Shown piece by piece: positions 1 through 8,356 of a DNA stretch of 64,000 nt. Origin of the DNA: G964291335 sp964291335 (GTDB lineage Bacteria > Chloroflexota > Dehalococcoidia > Lucifugimonadales > UBA3495); assembly GCA_964291335.2 (NCBI GenBank), contig OZ219748.1:496001-560000 (forward strand), written 5' to 3'. Position numbers and translations under genes: made by a program. Positions within the stretch are counted from its first letter, which is position 1; each line of letters opens with the position of its first letter. A model generated the notes under the pieces. It was not told where the DNA came from. It saw nothing but the letters and a program-made list of their open reading frames with translations, and did no database searches.

Positions 1-1270
1 CTTGAATGCGCCAGGCTTCCCGGCCGGTCAAGGGGTTCAGGGCATATAACCTTCCCTGCAAGTCGCCAACGTACAGATATGCGTCAGCTGCCGCCGGAGC
101 TGCTACAATGCTGGAGTCCGCCCCATCGGGGGAAAAGCGCCAGCGTCCGGCCTGTTGCAGCGCCGGCGGCGGCACCCTTGGCGCCTGCCAAAGCCACAAC
201 TGAGCCCAAACCCGCTTGAATTGATACTGGCCGGGGATTTCCCTTTCCGTGGCATCTATTCCGTACAGGCGTCCGCCGGCGGCAAAATAAACCATATCAT
301 AGGCAATGACCGGGGCTGAACTCGCCGACTTGGGGGTACGGTAAACCAGGCGATTCTGCCCCGTGCGGGCGTTCAACAAATGCACTTGCCCGTTGCGATC
401 TCCCACCGCCAGCGTACCATCGTCAACCGGGGTCAAGCTCCCGATGGTTTCGGTGGCCGCATAGGTCCAAATGGATTCGCCAGTGGCGGCATCCAGAGCA
501 TAAAGTCGGTTATCCCAGGAACCCACATATACAATACCCCGGTGAACTACCGGAGCGGCAGTTATCATATCCCCGGTCTTATACTCCCACCTGGTTTCGC
601 CGTTAGCCGGGTCTAAAGCCACAAGGCGATGATCCGGGAGGCCAACAAACAGGGAGCCGCCGGCCAGGGCCGGGGAACTCTGCACCGGGCCGGCAGCGGG
701 TCTTTCCCATATGACGGCTCCGGTTTCAGCGTCAACCGCGAGAACCTTGAAGTGTCCGCCCAGGTACACCCGGCCATCGTAAACCACCGGCCCGGAGCGT
801 GTAGCCGTCCCCAGCGGAACCTTCCACAGCTCTTGTCCCCGCAGCTTCCCGTCAAGGTGGGCAGCCAACGGGGCGACCTTGCGCTGCGCCACATCCCCGC
901 CAGCCATGGTCCAATTTCCCGGCGTCGAGCCGGAAGTTGCCTGGGTGGTGGGTTGATTGAACAGCAGTACCCGGTAGTTGGGAAGAAAGGGGTAGTTAAG
1001 CCACAAAATAAAGGCAAAGGCTGAAACCAATGCCCCAACCCATACCAGGCGGTGACGGGGAAACAGCCGGCGATCCCGTCCGTGAAAGGCCCAGCGAGGC
1101 ACGCTTCCAATATCCCGTCCACAACCGGGGCAAGCGCCGGCAATTTCGGCAAGCGCTGCTCGGCACCAGGGACATACCGCCCCATCGCGGCGGCGGCCAG
1201 CCACTGAGGTTAGCCGCCCAGATTGCCGTCGGCTAGCCCACCGGCTTATCCGCAGCAGTCCATTCTTCAG
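1..1270 (-). CDS. PQQ-type beta-propeller protein with N-terminal zinc ribbon and one membrane segment (partial)
   Basis: The reverse strand is open from about 1270 to the left edge, so the C-terminus is missing. The N-terminus has a zinc ribbon (CPWC then CPGC about 12 residues later), then a basic stretch and one hydrophobic segment (WVGALVSAFAFILWL). After that come propeller blades of the PQQ/BamB type, such as VYLGGHFKVLAVDAETG and LYVGDLQGRLYALNP, the second close to the edge. Such propellers are usually extracytoplasmic scaffolds or quinoprotein-like domains; no PQQ enzyme function can be claimed. No ATG lies in frame near the 5' end. A CTG at 1270 follows GGAGG (1278-1282) by 7 nt; a GTG at 1204 is the alternative but has a poor ribosome binding site. 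The tRNA-Glu lies just upstream on the same strand. Confidence 0.75.
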   Translation of the reverse strand, partial: MKNGLLRISRWASRRQSGRLTSVAGRRRDGAVCPWCRAALAEIAGACPGCGRDIGSVPRWAFHGRDRRLFPRHRLVWVGALVSAFAFILWLNYPFLPNYRVLLFNQPTTQATSGSTPGNWTMAGGDVAQRKVAPLAAHLDGKLRGQELWKVPLGTATRSGPVVYDGRVYLGGHFKVLAVDAETGAVIWERPAAGPVQSSPALAGGSLFVGLPDHRLVALDPANGETRWEYKTGDMITAAPVVHRGIVYVGSWDNRLYALDAATGESIWTYAATETIGSLTPVDDGTLAVGDRNGQVHLLNARTGQNRLVYRTPKSASSAPVIAYDMVYFAAGGRLYGIDATEREIPGQYQFKRVWAQLWLWQAPRVPPPALQQAGRWRFSPDGADSSIVAAPAAADAYLYVGDLQGRLYALNPLTGREAWRIQ

Positions 1271-1408
1271 GGATATACCTCCGGGTAAAGCAAGTGAATG
1301 GCAGAAAACGACCGGTTTAATCCGCCGGTCAGAAAGGAGGAACCGTTCAGAAGGGCAAAAACAGAATTCCGGGCGCTTGAAATGAGCCGGATAGAATAGA
1401 AGTAGAAA

Positions 1409-1486
1409 TGGTACCCCGGAGGGGCTTCGATCCCCTGATCTCCACCTTGAAAGGGTGGCGTCCTGACCTGGCTAGACGACCGGGGC
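1409..1486 (-). tRNA. tRNA-Glu (anticodon UUC)
   Basis: The reverse complement folds as a cloverleaf. The 7-bp acceptor GCCCCGG/CCGGGGT has a G1:U72 pair, U8 is present, the anticodon stem is CCACC/GGTGG and its loop CTTTCAA gives anticodon TTC. The T stem is AGGGG/CCCCT and CCA is encoded (1409-1411). The T loop reads ATCGAAG, with A where the near-universal T54 is expected. Confidence 0.93.
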
Positions 1487-1497
1487 ACAACAGAGAC

Positions 1498-1527
1498 ATT
1501 CTACTACAAATCTCGGAACATTGGCAA
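1498..1527 (-). promoter_or_regulatory. Predicted sigma70-type promoter of tRNA-Glu
   Basis: On the minus strand TTGCCA (1527-1522) and TAGAAT (1503-1498) are separated by 18 bp, about a dozen bases upstream of the tRNA 5' end. Box match and position only. Confidence 0.45.
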
Positions 1528-1689
1528 ATCCAGATCGGCGTATAACCGGGCAAACCCTTTACCCATGACGCCTCGGCGCGAATCGCCTATACTGAAGCGC
1601 AGCATGGGACGGCAATCGGTTCATCCAACCACCGGCAGGGGCTTGCCGTCCCTATTGCCTGAAACGCAAATCAAACCGGAGATAAGGGT

Positions 1690-2406
1690 ATGCCGTCATT
1701 TTGGGAGAAGATACGGGTGGATGGCCAGGATATGGCTGCTTATGTCAGCATACCCGACGGCGCCGGGCCTTTTGCCGCCATTATCGTCGGGCAGCACGGC
1801 GGCGGGGTTGACCGGTTCATCCGCACCATTTGCGACCGGTTCGCCGCGGCCGGCTATGCGGCAGTGGCGCCAAACCTGTACCACCGCATCCCCGACGAGA
1901 CGCTGAACGCAAACCCGCGCCCCAGGCCCCGGGATGTGCTGCGCGACCCGGAAATCATAGCCGATCTTGACGCTGCGGTGGGTTTTCTGCGCAACCGCCC
2001 GGAGGTTGACGGACAGCGGCTGGGCATTACCGGCTTTTGCATGGGCGGGCGGGTAGCCTGGCTGGGAGCAGCTTGTAATCCCCACCTCCGCGCTTCAGTA
2101 CCCTACTATGGCGGCAATATCATGACCGCCTGGGGCGCCGGCGCCCAACCGCCCTTCGCTATGGCCGCCGGGATCAATTGCCCCATTCTGTTCCATTTCG
2201 GAGAAATTGACCAGAACCCGTCCCAGGAGGATATGCGCAAGTTGGACGCCGAGCTGACTCGCCTGGGCAAACCGCATCAGTTTTACACCTACCCCGGCGC
2301 TGACCACGCCTTTATGGATTTCACTGCCAATCGTTACCATCAGGAGGCAGCGCAAGCCTCCTGGCCCCGAACCCTGGAGTTCTTTGCCGCCCACCTGAAG
2401 AACTAA
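1690..2406 (+). CDS. Dienelactone hydrolase family protein
   Basis: 238 residues, the usual length for cytoplasmic dienelactone hydrolases, which are alpha/beta hydrolases with a cysteine nucleophile. The nucleophile elbow is GFCMGG with Cys117; the acid is probably Asp174 (GEIDQ) and the base His206 (ADHAF). There is no signal peptide. Family members open lactones from catechol degradation, but many act on other esters, so the substrate is unknown. No ring-cleavage genes are nearby. The ATG at 1690 follows a purine-rich GGAGATAAGGG. Transcription would run away from the tRNA and toward the jelly-roll protein at 2507. Confidence 0.88.
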   Translation: MPSFWEKIRVDGQDMAAYVSIPDGAGPFAAIIVGQHGGGVDRFIRTICDRFAAAGYAAVAPNLYHRIPDETLNANPRPRPRDVLRDPEIIADLDAAVGFLRNRPEVDGQRLGITGFCMGGRVAWLGAACNPHLRASVPYYGGNIMTAWGAGAQPPFAMAAGINCPILFHFGEIDQNPSQEDMRKLDAELTRLGKPHQFYTYPGADHAFMDFTANRYHQEAAQASWPRTLEFFAAHLKN

Positions 2407-2506
2407 CCCGGGCTTTGGCCCGGAGTCCCGGGCCAATGGACGGGGCAGAACTTCTCTCGTAGAATTGGAGCTGAACCAGCGAACCGGAAAGCAGGAGGAA
2501 AAGCAC

Positions 2507-3031
2507 ATGGCTAGAGTATCGCTAGACCTGGACAACAGGGACGACCTGGCAAGGGTTGGGGCATCCGGCTGGCGCCGCAGTATGGGAATGGTGCCCGGCG
2601 AACCCAACCAGGGCCTGGTCGCCGAAATGCGCGGGGTGGCAGCCCGACTGATCGATTATGACGATTCGGCCTGGGAACAGCCGGAGAGCATTCAGGAACG
2701 CCTTTCCGCCGGTTTTACCTTTGCCTGGTATCGACTGGCCTTTACCATGCCCGACAACGTAAAGGGTCAGTCGGTAGCCGGCAACCGGGTATTTTTCGAG
2801 TGCAACGTAGATAATTACGGCGAAGTTTACGTGGATGGCGCAATCGACCGGGATATTGGCGTAATAACCGGCAATAACACCGCCAAGCGGGTGCCGGTAA
2901 CCGGCGCAGCCGAGCCGGGCAGCCAGCACTTGCTCGCCGTGCTGGTCGCCAATGCGCCCCTGGGCGACCCGGTGGGGTCGATTTTCTTCCGGCACGCCAC
3001 CCTGGCTTTCGAGGAAGCTCCGCCGCGTTAA
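2507..3031 (+). CDS. Uncharacterised jelly-roll (galactose-binding-like) protein
   Basis: 174 residues from an ATG at 2507 preceded by AGGAGG (2493-2498); an in-frame ATG at 2465 has no such site. The sequence is beta-rich. Features such as AWYRLAFTMPD, VDNYGEVYVDG and a VPVT strand resemble the sugar-binding jelly roll at the N-terminus of glycoside hydrolase family 2 proteins, but no catalytic domain follows. No signal peptide or membrane segment is visible. It ends 47 bp before the selenoprotein gene on the same strand and may share its transcript. The fold assignment is by pattern only; function unknown. Confidence 0.6.
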   Translation: MARVSLDLDNRDDLARVGASGWRRSMGMVPGEPNQGLVAEMRGVAARLIDYDDSAWEQPESIQERLSAGFTFAWYRLAFTMPDNVKGQSVAGNRVFFECNVDNYGEVYVDGAIDRDIGVITGNNTAKRVPVTGAAEPGSQHLLAVLVANAPLGDPVGSIFFRHATLAFEEAPPR

Positions 3032-3078
3032 AGTCAGCCGGCGGCGGCCGCCAGCAGGAGTGATTAAGGGAGACTGAT

Positions 3079-4584
3079 ATGACAAGCAGGTCTTTTGCGG
3101 GAAAGGTTAACGCCCCGGAGTTCCCCCAGGGGCTGGAATGGGTCAATACCGACCGGCCCATCACCTTGCAAGAATTGCGGGGCAAAATCGTGCTGCTGGA
3201 CTTCTGGACCTACTGTTGAATTAACTGTATGCACATTTTTCCGCAGTTGCGGAAACTGGAACATAAATACGCCGGCGAGCTGATGGTCATCGGCGTCCAC
3301 TCGGCCAAGTTCCCCAACGAGAAGGAACGGGAAAACCTGTATAAGGCGGTAAAACGCTATGAACTGGAACACCCGGTAATTAACGACGCCGAGTTTCAGG
3401 TTTGGCATGAGTACGCCTGCCGGGCCTGGCCTACCCTGATGTTCATTGATCCGGAGGGCAAGGTCATCGGCAAACACGAAGGCGAACTCTCTTACGACGA
3501 CTTTGACCGTCTTCTGGGGCAAATGGTTCAGGAATTTGATGCGCAGGGTTTATTGACCCGTGAGCCGGTACTCTACGAGGCCGAGTCGGAGCCGGAAACC
3601 GTCCTTTCCTTTCCCGGCAAAGTGCTGGCCGACGAAGCCGGCCAGCGTTTGTTCATCTCCGATTCCAACCACAACCGCATCGTAGTAACTTCCCTGAACG
3701 GAGCCGCACAGGCAATCATCGGCTCCGGTGTCGCAGGGCTGGCCGACGGCGATTACTCTACCGCCCGGTTCAATCACCCGCAAGGCCTGATCCTGGTGGG
3801 TGAAACCCTGTATGTGGCAGATACGGAAAACCACTGCATCCGCAAGGTTGACCTGGCAAGCAATGAAGTTGCCACTATCGCCGGCACCGGGCGCCAGGGC
3901 GGGCGCTCTGTTGGAATGGGGCCGGGGTTTGGCGCTGAACTCAACTCTCCCTGGGATTTGACCCACCACCAGGGTAAGCTCTATATCGCAATGGCCGGCT
4001 GCCATCAGCTTTGGGCGCTGGACCTGGAGTTGGGGCTGGTTGGCCCCTATGCCGGCGCCGGCGGCGAGTCCATCACCGACGGGCCCCTGAAAGAGGCTAC
4101 CCTGGCTCAACCCAGCGGCATCACCACGGACGGGGAGCGGGTTTACTTCACCGACAGCGAAACCAGCTCAGTTCGCTCCGCGGAGCTGGGCCCCAATGGC
4201 CGGGTGCGCACTATCGTTGGCCTGCATCTTTTTGAATTCGGCGACCGGGACGGCGAAGGGCATCACGTGCGCTTGCAGCACCCATTGGGCATTACGTGGA
4301 AGGATGGCGAGCTTTTTATTGCCGATACTTACAACCACCGTATCAAGCGGATATTGCCGGCTACCCGCAGCGCCTTCAGCCTGTTAGGCGCCGGCCGGCC
4401 GGGCTGCGCCGACGGTTTGGGGTTAGCCGCCGAGTTCGCTGAACCCGGCGGTCTCAGTTTCGCCGGTGACCTGCTCTTTATCGCCGATACCAACAATCAT
4501 CTGATTCGCGTGGCGAATCTGCAAACCATGCAGGTCAGCACCCTGGAGATTACCGGGCTTCCGGCGGCGGCGCAGGAAAAGTAA
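3079..4584 (+). CDS. NHLRC2-like selenoprotein: thioredoxin-fold domain plus NHL-repeat propeller, Sec encoded by TGA
   Basis: The frame is open from ATG 3079 (preceded by AGGGAGA) to the stop at 4584 except for one TGA at 3217-3219. Reading TGA as selenocysteine gives 501 residues: a thioredoxin-like domain (about 1-150) and NHL repeats such as LFISDSNHNRI, LYVADTENHCIRKV and LFIADTYNHRIKRI. The TGA falls at residue 47 in FWTYC-U-INCMH. NHLRC2-type relatives read FWTYCCINC there, so Sec replaces the first Cys of the redox CxxC (U47-I-N-C50). The family is thought to be redox-active; substrate unknown. A default gene caller would start at ATG 3229 and lose both the N-terminus and the active site. 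Sec insertion needs selA, selB, selC and selD, none of which is in the window. A nonsense mutation or sequencing error is the alternative; the exact position and the hairpin argue against it. Confidence 0.88.
3217..3255 (+). promoter_or_regulatory. Predicted bacterial SECIS element downstream of the Sec TGA
   Basis: Eighteen bases after TGA (3217-3219) a perfect 7-bp stem forms between TTTCCGC (3238-3244) and GCGGAAA (3249-3255), with loop AGTT (3245-3248). One more A-T pair could close it. SelB-binding hairpins lie inside the coding region, with the loop roughly 16-37 nt after UGA and a G among the first loop bases; both conditions hold. The hairpin encodes FPQLRK, so part of the sequence is constrained by protein. 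Confidence 0.68.
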
Positions 4585-4593
4585 ATGCATACA

Positions 4594-4631
4594 CAGCAAC
4601 GGGGCGCAAACGCCCTTCCGCCCCGTTGCTG
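4594..4631. terminator. Hairpin terminator between convergent genes
   Basis: Perfect 13-bp inverted repeat: CAGCAACGGGGCG (4594-4606) pairs with CGCCCCGTTGCTG (4619-4631) across a 12-nt loop. It lies between the selenoprotein gene and prmC, which converge. No T tract follows on either strand. Confidence 0.55.
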
Positions 4632-4654
4632 CAGCCTGGCGTTCATTACTCTGG

Positions 4655-5521
4655 CTAGCAGTAGCTCATTCCCCGATTAATAACGAAGATGCGGTCCCGG
4701 CGCGCCAGATCCGGTTCCACCGACAACGCTGCTTCCGGGAATATCCGGCCAGCCATCTGCTCTACCGACGGCATCTGCTCCGGGTCCAACTCCAGCAAGA
4801 TTATCCCGTGCTTTTTCAGTTTGCCCGGGGCCTGTTCCAGCAGACGGCGAACCAGGTTCAGCCCATCGGGCCCCCCGTCCAGGGCCAGCGATGGCTCCCA
4901 GCGAACCTCCGGCTGAAGGGTGGGCAGCCGCTGACTGGGAATGTAGGGCAGGTTAGCCAGAACCAGGTCCACCGGCTCGGGCACCGGTTCCAGCAAATCT
5001 CCCTTGCCCAGGGAAACCCGGTCGGCCACGTTGTGGGCCCGGATATTATAGGCTGCTACATCCAATACTTCGTCGGCGCAATCCACGGCGTAAATGCGGG
5101 CGGCCGGCAGGTGCAGGGCCAGGTTAATGGCAATGGCCCCGGTTCCGGTTCCCACATCGGCGACAACCAGATCCGGCGTCTCCATACCCATCAAAGCCAT
5201 AAACAGAGCGTGCTCGACCATACACTCTGTTTCCGGGCGGGGAATCAGTACGCTGGAGTTGACCAGCAAGTTGATGCCGTAGAACTCTTTGTACTGCAAA
5301 ATATAGGCCAGTGGTTCCCGCTTCAGGCGGCGTTCCAGAATCCGGGACAGAAGCTGTTCCTGCTGCGGGGAAACTTCGGTTTCCTGTTGGGAAAAAAGGT
5401 CCTGACTCTGCATACGCATTACATTCAGCAACATCACCTCAGCCTCCAGGCGAGGATCGGGGATGTGAGCAGCTTCCAGGGCGCGGTGAGTCTGCTGGAC
5501 GGCTTCACGAAGCAATGGCAT
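4655..5521 (-). CDS. prmC: Peptide chain release factor N5-glutamine methyltransferase
   Basis: 288 residues, full length for PrmC/HemK, which methylates the Gln of the GGQ motif in release factors using S-adenosylmethionine. The N-terminal helical domain is followed by the Rossmann domain with the SAM loop DVGTGTGAI (122-130). The substrate-binding motif appears as NLPY (190-193), a variant of the usual NPPY that keeps Asn, Pro and Tyr. It starts 23 bp after the stop of prfA, its substrate, and is surely co-transcribed with it. Confidence 0.93.
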   Translation of the reverse strand: MPLLREAVQQTHRALEAAHIPDPRLEAEVMLLNVMRMQSQDLFSQQETEVSPQQEQLLSRILERRLKREPLAYILQYKEFYGINLLVNSSVLIPRPETECMVEHALFMALMGMETPDLVVADVGTGTGAIAINLALHLPAARIYAVDCADEVLDVAAYNIRAHNVADRVSLGKGDLLEPVPEPVDLVLANLPYIPSQRLPTLQPEVRWEPSLALDGGPDGLNLVRRLLEQAPGKLKKHGIILLELDPEQMPSVEQMAGRIFPEAALSVEPDLARRDRIFVINRGMSYC

Positions 5522-5544
5522 ACTTTCGCTCGCTGAGCGGCCGG

Positions 5545-6627
5545 TCAGGCCGTAACCTCTTCCAGCAGCTTGCTCTGCTCCCAGGCGGTCAGGGAGGAGA
5601 TTATTTCCCCCAAACCTTCCCCGTCCATAATACGGGCGATGCCGTGGAAACTGGCTGAAATGCGGTGGTCAGTAATTCGATCCTGAGGGTAATTATAGGT
5701 GCGAATCTTCTCCGACCGCTCGGCGGTGCCGACCTGGGAGCGGCGGTTCTGGGAGATTTCCGCATCATGGCGTTCCTGCTCGGCCTCAAAAAGACGCGCC
5801 CGCAGCATGGCCATGGCTTTTTGCTTGTTCTTGTATTGGGAACGTTCATCCTGGCACACTACTACAACCCCGGTAGGTTCGTACACGATACGGACGGCGG
5901 TGGCTACCTTGTTGACGTTCTGCCCGCCATGCCCGCCGGCGTGAAAGATGTCGATGCGGAGGTCATCCTGGTTAATTTTGACTTCAACCTCATCAGCCTG
6001 GGGCAGCACCGCCACCGTGGCGGTTGAAGTATGTATCCGGCCCTGAGCCTCGGTCTCAGGTACTCGCTGCACCCGGTGAACGCCTCTTTCATACTTCAGC
6101 CGACTGAAGGCCCCCCTTCCCTGAACCTCCAGCACAATTTTGTTGTACCCGCCCAGGTCGGAGGGGTTTGAATCCATAACCTCTACTTTCCAGTTCTGCA
6201 ACTGGGCGTAGCGGGTGTATAACCGGGCCAAATCGGCGGCGAAAAGGCCGGCCTCCTGCCCGCCGGCCCCGGCGCGCACCTCTACAATCACGTCCCGGTC
6301 ATCGTTTGGATCCCGCGGCAGCAAGGCCATTTTCAAGTCCTGAGCCAAGCGAGCAAGGTCAGACTCGGTTGTCTCCATTTCTTCCCGGGCCAGCTGGACT
6401 ATTTCCGGGTCTCCCCCCTCAGATACCAAAGCTCCCAAATCGGCCTGTTCTTCAAGCAAACGTTGGCGCCGCCGGGCAATTTCCACCAATTCTTCCAAAC
6501 CGGCCCTCTCTTTAGCCAGGGCTTGAATCTGCTCGAAATTGGCCGCCACTTCCGGACGCGCCATGGCTTCTTCAATCTCCTGGTTCCGGCGGACGATGGC
6601 ATCCAGCTTGTCAAATATGGAACTCAT
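5545..6627 (-). CDS. prfA: Peptide chain release factor 1
   Basis: 360 residues from ATG 6627 (MSSIFDKLDAI); an upstream in-frame ATG at 6684 would add 19 residues unlike the family. RF1 recognises UAA and UAG and releases the nascent chain. The peptidyl-transferase motif GGQ is in AGGHGGQNVN, and the codon-reading PxT tripeptide is PET in RVQRVPETE, which marks RF1 rather than RF2 (SPF). It is followed by prmC, which modifies the GGQ glutamine. Since this genome appears to read some UGA as Sec, RF2 rather than this protein would be the competitor at that codon. Confidence 0.95.
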   Translation of the reverse strand: MSSIFDKLDAIVRRNQEIEEAMARPEVAANFEQIQALAKERAGLEELVEIARRRQRLLEEQADLGALVSEGGDPEIVQLAREEMETTESDLARLAQDLKMALLPRDPNDDRDVIVEVRAGAGGQEAGLFAADLARLYTRYAQLQNWKVEVMDSNPSDLGGYNKIVLEVQGRGAFSRLKYERGVHRVQRVPETEAQGRIHTSTATVAVLPQADEVEVKINQDDLRIDIFHAGGHGGQNVNKVATAVRIVYEPTGVVVVCQDERSQYKNKQKAMAMLRARLFEAEQERHDAEISQNRRSQVGTAERSEKIRTYNYPQDRITDHRISASFHGIARIMDGEGLGEIISSLTAWEQSKLLEEVTA

Positions 6628-6773
6628 TACTTTCCCTGGTTCCTGAAAATGGGGGACTACGGAGAGCAAAGCGCCACATGGCATTGTGTTATCAAATATT
6701 TTATGCCAATAATATTAAGTGTCAACAATAATGATGGCCTTTTTCTGCGAAAAAGCAGACTCGCAACCGAAAA

Positions 6774-7511
6774 TTACTCGCTGTCTTCAACCCCGGGTTT
6801 AGTTCCCCAGTGGATTGCCACGGCGCCAAAACCGAGTTTGCGATAGCCCACGTCGGTCAGCCCCACATCCCGGAACAGACCGGCCAACCGGTCGGCCTCC
6901 AGGAAGTAGTCCACTGACTGGGGCAGATAGGTATAGGCAGTCCGGTCGCCGGCCACCGCCTGTCCAATCAGCGGCACCAGGCGATGAAAGTAAAGGCGGA
7001 AGATGCTGGTTCTGAAGCCTGGCGCCATCGGCGTTAACTCCAGGGTTGCCATTCGCCCGCCGGGACGCACTACCCGGGCCATCTCCGCCAGCGCGGCCGG
7101 CAGGTTGGGCATATTACGCAGACTGAACCCGGCAGTGGCGCAGGCAAAGACGCTGTCGGGAAAGGGAAGATTCAACGCATCTCCCAGGAGAAAATGAACC
7201 GGCGGCGCGCCGGCTAGCCGGCCTGGCTGCTTGGCCCGGCCAATGGCCACCATTTCCGGCAGCAGGTCGGCGCCCACTGCCGGCCCAATGCCCGGCTGAC
7301 CGGCCAGCAGGTAAACCAAATCCCCGGTGCCGGTGGCTATATCCAGGGCCGGCCCGGACAGCCCCCGGGCAGCGACGGCAGCGGCGCCGGCTTTCCAGCG
7401 GTGGTGCAGCCCGCCAGTCATCAAGGTATTCATCAAGTCATAGCGGCGGGCAATACGAGCAAACAAAGCGGCTACATAAGCCTGCCTGGCGTCGCCCTGA
7501 AGGTTAGCCAT
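6774..7511 (-). CDS. menG: Demethylmenaquinone methyltransferase
   Basis: 245 residues from ATG 7511; an in-frame TTG at 7520 is the alternative. UbiE/MenG transfers a methyl group from SAM to demethylmenaquinone in the last step of menaquinone synthesis. Seen here: the N-terminal FARIARRYDLMNTLM signature, the SAM loop LDIATGTGDL, and the UbiE motif around FSLRNMPNLPAALAEMARVV. It lies downstream of ubiD, ubiA and ubiX on the same strand, which supports a quinone role. A 217-bp gap to ubiX leaves room for its own promoter. Confidence 0.9.
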   Translation of the reverse strand: MANLQGDARQAYVAALFARIARRYDLMNTLMTGGLHHRWKAGAAAVAARGLSGPALDIATGTGDLVYLLAGQPGIGPAVGADLLPEMVAIGRAKQPGRLAGAPPVHFLLGDALNLPFPDSVFACATAGFSLRNMPNLPAALAEMARVVRPGGRMATLELTPMAPGFRTSIFRLYFHRLVPLIGQAVAGDRTAYTYLPQSVDYFLEADRLAGLFRDVGLTDVGYRKLGFGAVAIHWGTKPGVEDSE

Positions 7512-7728
7512 CCTGCTCAAGGCCGGCCGAAGAGTAGCGGTTGCCGACTGCGGCGCGCCGACTGTGGTTCAGGGTAACCACCTTTTGGGGAAATGACCGG
7601 GTTGTCCTCTGCATTGGGGCTGACCGGCCCTGGCTGTCCACCATACCCCTCTTCACTCTTTGACCATTATCCGGGGAAGCCCGGTTGCCGTAAAAACTTG
7701 TCTCTGATTGCCGGCCAAAGACATTCCA

Positions 7729-8355
7729 TCAATCCAGGCTAGGTTCTGCGCGGTATTGGAAATCCGGCGGCAGTTCTTCGGTTACTCCCAGAACTACCAG
7801 GACTCTCTCGGCCACAAATCGGGCGATGTCCTCCATATTTTGGGGTTTCAGGTAAAAGGCCGGTTCGGGGGGCATAATCACTGCGCCGGCCCGGCTCAAG
7901 GTCAACATGTTCTCCAGGTGGGTAGCGTGCAGCGGGGTTTCCCGGGGCACCAGCGCCAGCGTACGCCGTTCCTTGAGGCACACATCCGCCGCCCGAAGCA
8001 GCAGATTGCCGGCCAGACCATGGGCAATGGAGGCAATGCTGTTCATGCTGCACGGCACGATGACCATTCCTCTGGCCGGGTAGGTTCCACTGGCAACGGC
8101 CGCCCGCATATCGCCCGGCTGATAGCAGGTGAAGTGGGGGCTTTCCTGCCATTGGACCAGAACGTCCCTGAAGGAAATATCCAGCTCCTCCTGCCAAACC
8201 AGCCGAGCGGCGTTGGTGCAAATAACGATGGTCGGTACGTCCCGGGCGAGCAGAGCATCCACTGTTGCCCGGGCCAGAATCGAGCCGCTGGCGCCGGAGA
8301 TACCAACAATAACCGGTCTCGGATCCGGACTCCGGGGTTCCCATGACCAAGCCAC
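7729..8355 (-). CDS. ubiX: Flavin prenyltransferase (UbiX/MqnM type)
   Basis: 208 residues from GTG 8355. UbiX joins dimethylallyl phosphate to FMN to make prenylated FMN, the cofactor of UbiD decarboxylases. Visible motifs are the FMN-binding VGISGASGSILA near the N-terminus and the conserved PCSMNSIASIAHGLAGNLL with LVPRETPLH. The GTG lies one base after the ubiA stop codon, so translation is probably coupled. In futalosine-pathway organisms this homologue serves menaquinone synthesis as MqnM; the neighbours suit that, though the early mqn genes are not in the window. Confidence 0.92.
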   Translation of the reverse strand: MAWSWEPRSPDPRPVIVGISGASGSILARATVDALLARDVPTIVICTNAARLVWQEELDISFRDVLVQWQESPHFTCYQPGDMRAAVASGTYPARGMVIVPCSMNSIASIAHGLAGNLLLRAADVCLKERRTLALVPRETPLHATHLENMLTLSRAGAVIMPPEPAFYLKPQNMEDIARFVAERVLVVLGVTEELPPDFQYRAEPSLD

Positions 8356-8356
8356 G

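Noticed and set aside
3229..4584. NHL-repeat gene starting at ATG 3229, with the upstream TGA as a real stop
   Set aside because: This would discard a well-formed thioredoxin N-terminus, start and Shine-Dalgarno, and place the TGA by chance on the redox cysteine; Sec is more likely.
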